A stretch of 7,245 nt of DNA from an uncultured Clostridia bacterium (GTDB lineage: Bacteria > Bacillota > Clostridia > Christensenellales > Borkfalkiaceae), in the NCBI GenBank assembly GCA_944376035.1, contig CALWBJ010000062.1, positions 1 to 7,245 on the forward strand. The letters run 5' to 3'. Numbering within the stretch: position 1 is the stretch's first letter; each line of letters opens with the position of its first letter. Position numbers and translations under genes: made by a program. Positions 6,058 to 7,245 of this stretch are shown here, piece after piece. The notes beneath the pieces are model-generated. The model saw nothing but the letters and a program-made list of their open reading frames with translations, did no database searches and was not told the origin of the DNA.

Positions 6058-7245
6058 ATGGCAGAAAAGAAAAAAGGCGGTCTGATAAACAGGCTGATAA
6101 TGGGTTCGGAAAAATCGGAAGGGTACGCCCGCGCGTCGCTTCCGTCTAACCGTTGGGAGTTGTTCTGGGATATATTCAAGGGCAGGTTCTGGAAACTGGT
6201 CATAATAAATCTTCTGACCCTCGTTTTCTTTATACCGCTTTTCGTTCTTTTCTTTTTGAGATCTTCTCTTATCGCAGGTTACGGCGCGGCGTGCCCGTTT
6301 TCTCAATGTTTCGGAGTAGGGTATCAGGCGCTTCCGTCTCTTGTCGGATTTCCGGAGCAGATAGTTGTAAACGTAAATATAATGATATATCTGTTTTTAC
6401 CCATAGCGCTTCTTATAGCCGCAGTAGGGCTTTCGGGCGCGGCATACGTTATAAGAAATATGGTATGGACGGAAGGTATATTCGTTGCAAACGACTTCTG
6501 GCGCGGAATAAAACAGAATTTTTCTCAGATGGCGGTTATAGCCCTTTTGTTTTCGCTTATATTTTATATTACTCAGGTCTCGCTTGCTCTGACCGACCAG
6601 ATGCTTGCAACCAACGCGGTATCGTCTTGGCTGATGGTAACGTCTAAGGTAATCACTTATGTGTTCCTTTTGTTGTTCTTTATCATGACCTGCCACATGA
6701 TAACCATGTGTGTCACCTATAAACTCAGATTTTTCCCGCTTCTGAAAAACTCTTTTCTGTTTACAATAGGTCTGTTCCCTCAGAATATTTTCTTTTTGTT
6801 CTTAGGGGCATTGCCTTTTGCGATTATGCTTTTGGGCGGAATTTTCATGTCAATAGCGATTATGCTTGTACTTCTTTTCGGATTTTCACTTTTGCTTTTG
6901 ATATGGACAGACTTCTGCCAGTGGGCATATGACAGATTTGTAAACGACAAGGTTCCGGGCGCGCAGAAAAACAGAGGTATATACGAAAAGATAAAGGAAA
7001 GCGATTCGGCTTCATTGAAGCAGTACAGGGAGCAACTTGCAATGTCCGTGCGTTCTTCGCTCAATTCGAGGCCGATTAAACCCATAACCGACGACGAATT
7101 GCAGATAGCCGAACTTCCCGCTTCGTTTAACAGGGAAGATATAGAAAAACTCAACCGCAGCAAACAGTTGATATATGAAGATCACGCAAGATACGTCGAG
7201 GAGCACAAAAACGATCCCGAATTCCAGCCCACCGAGGAAGAAAAG
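6058..7245 (+). CDS. YesL/DUF624-like six-helix membrane protein, 3' end beyond window
   Basis: The frame stays open for 396 codons to the right edge with no stop, so the gene is partial. After a basic N-terminus (MAEKKKGG) there are about six hydrophobic segments: near residues 46-68, 105-130, 157-178, 197-219, 239-262 and 264-286. The order fits DUF624/YesL proteins: an early helix following a WELFWDIFKGRFWKL stretch, and a FWRGIKQNFSQ segment (147-157) before the third helix. That family is of unknown function, often near carbohydrate-use genes, and usually about 210 residues. Here a charged tail of at least 110 residues follows the last helix (from about 287), rich in Lys and Glu. The loop between the first two helices has Cys79 and Cys84. 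An ATG at 6031 would add nine residues. The gene diverges from asd. Family assignment is by pattern only and is moderate. Confidence 0.7.
   Translation, partial: MAEKKKGGLINRLIMGSEKSEGYARASLPSNRWELFWDIFKGRFWKLVIINLLTLVFFIPLFVLFFLRSSLIAGYGAACPFSQCFGVGYQALPSLVGFPEQIVVNVNIMIYLFLPIALLIAAVGLSGAAYVIRNMVWTEGIFVANDFWRGIKQNFSQMAVIALLFSLIFYITQVSLALTDQMLATNAVSSWLMVTSKVITYVFLLLFFIMTCHMITMCVTYKLRFFPLLKNSFLFTIGLFPQNIFFLFLGALPFAIMLLGGIFMSIAIMLVLLFGFSLLLLIWTDFCQWAYDRFVNDKVPGAQKNRGIYEKIKESDSASLKQYREQLAMSVRSSLNSRPIKPITDDELQIAELPASFNREDIEKLNRSKQLIYEDHARYVEEHKNDPEFQPTEEEK

Noticed and set aside
6001..6306. Minus-strand open frame of 101 codons and its overlapping neighbours up to 7206
   Set aside because: They are opposite the plus-strand membrane protein frame, which is open to the window edge, has a ribosome site and promoter, and shows coherent hydrophobic segments.
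6153..6647. A 164-codon plus-strand open frame
   Set aside because: It overlaps the membrane protein in another frame, has Arg/Ser/Tyr-rich composition without domain pattern, and lacks a ribosome binding site.

Overview
The window looks like a chromosomal segment from a low-to-moderate GC member of the Bacillota, probably a Clostridia-type bacterium. The reasons are the pairing of a YggS/YlmE-family gene with sepF, the AT-rich intergenic DNA, the purine-rich ribosome binding sites, and frequent ATA and AGA codons. The genus cannot be fixed from the sequence alone. I see no mobile element, CRISPR array, tRNA or rRNA, and no frameshifted gene.

Layout. Positions 1-480 hold no convincing gene. 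They contain a hairpin with terminator character on the minus strand, a family of short direct and inverted repeats, and a possible plus-strand promoter. Positions 481-1806 (+) encode a polytopic permease of the ArsB/NhaD/SLC13 (ion transporter) superfamily. A strong hairpin at 1860-1891, flanked by A and T runs, separates it from a convergent minus-strand operon and can stop transcription from both sides.

The minus-strand operon reads, in transcription order, asd (5855-4836), dapA (4815-3922), dapB (3801-3055), a yggS/ylmE-family PLP-binding protein (3051-2380) and sepF (2379-2047). The first three enzymes turn aspartyl phosphate into tetrahydrodipicolinate, the branch leading to diaminopimelate for peptidoglycan and to lysine. 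The last two belong to the ylmE-sepF pair that usually lies near ftsZ. Spacing is very tight (20, 3 and 0 nt) except for a 120-nt AT-rich gap between dapA and dapB. The operon therefore links wall-precursor synthesis, PLP homeostasis and FtsZ-ring assembly in one transcript.

A divergent promoter region (5856-6057) separates asd from a plus-strand gene that starts at 6058 and runs off the right edge without a stop. It encodes a six-helix membrane protein resembling the YesL/DUF624 family, with a long charged C-terminal tail. Everything except this last gene and the repeat-rich left end is readily assigned to a known family. I do not see a clear previously undescribed system. The best leads are the operon arrangement, the left intergenic region and the tailed membrane protein.
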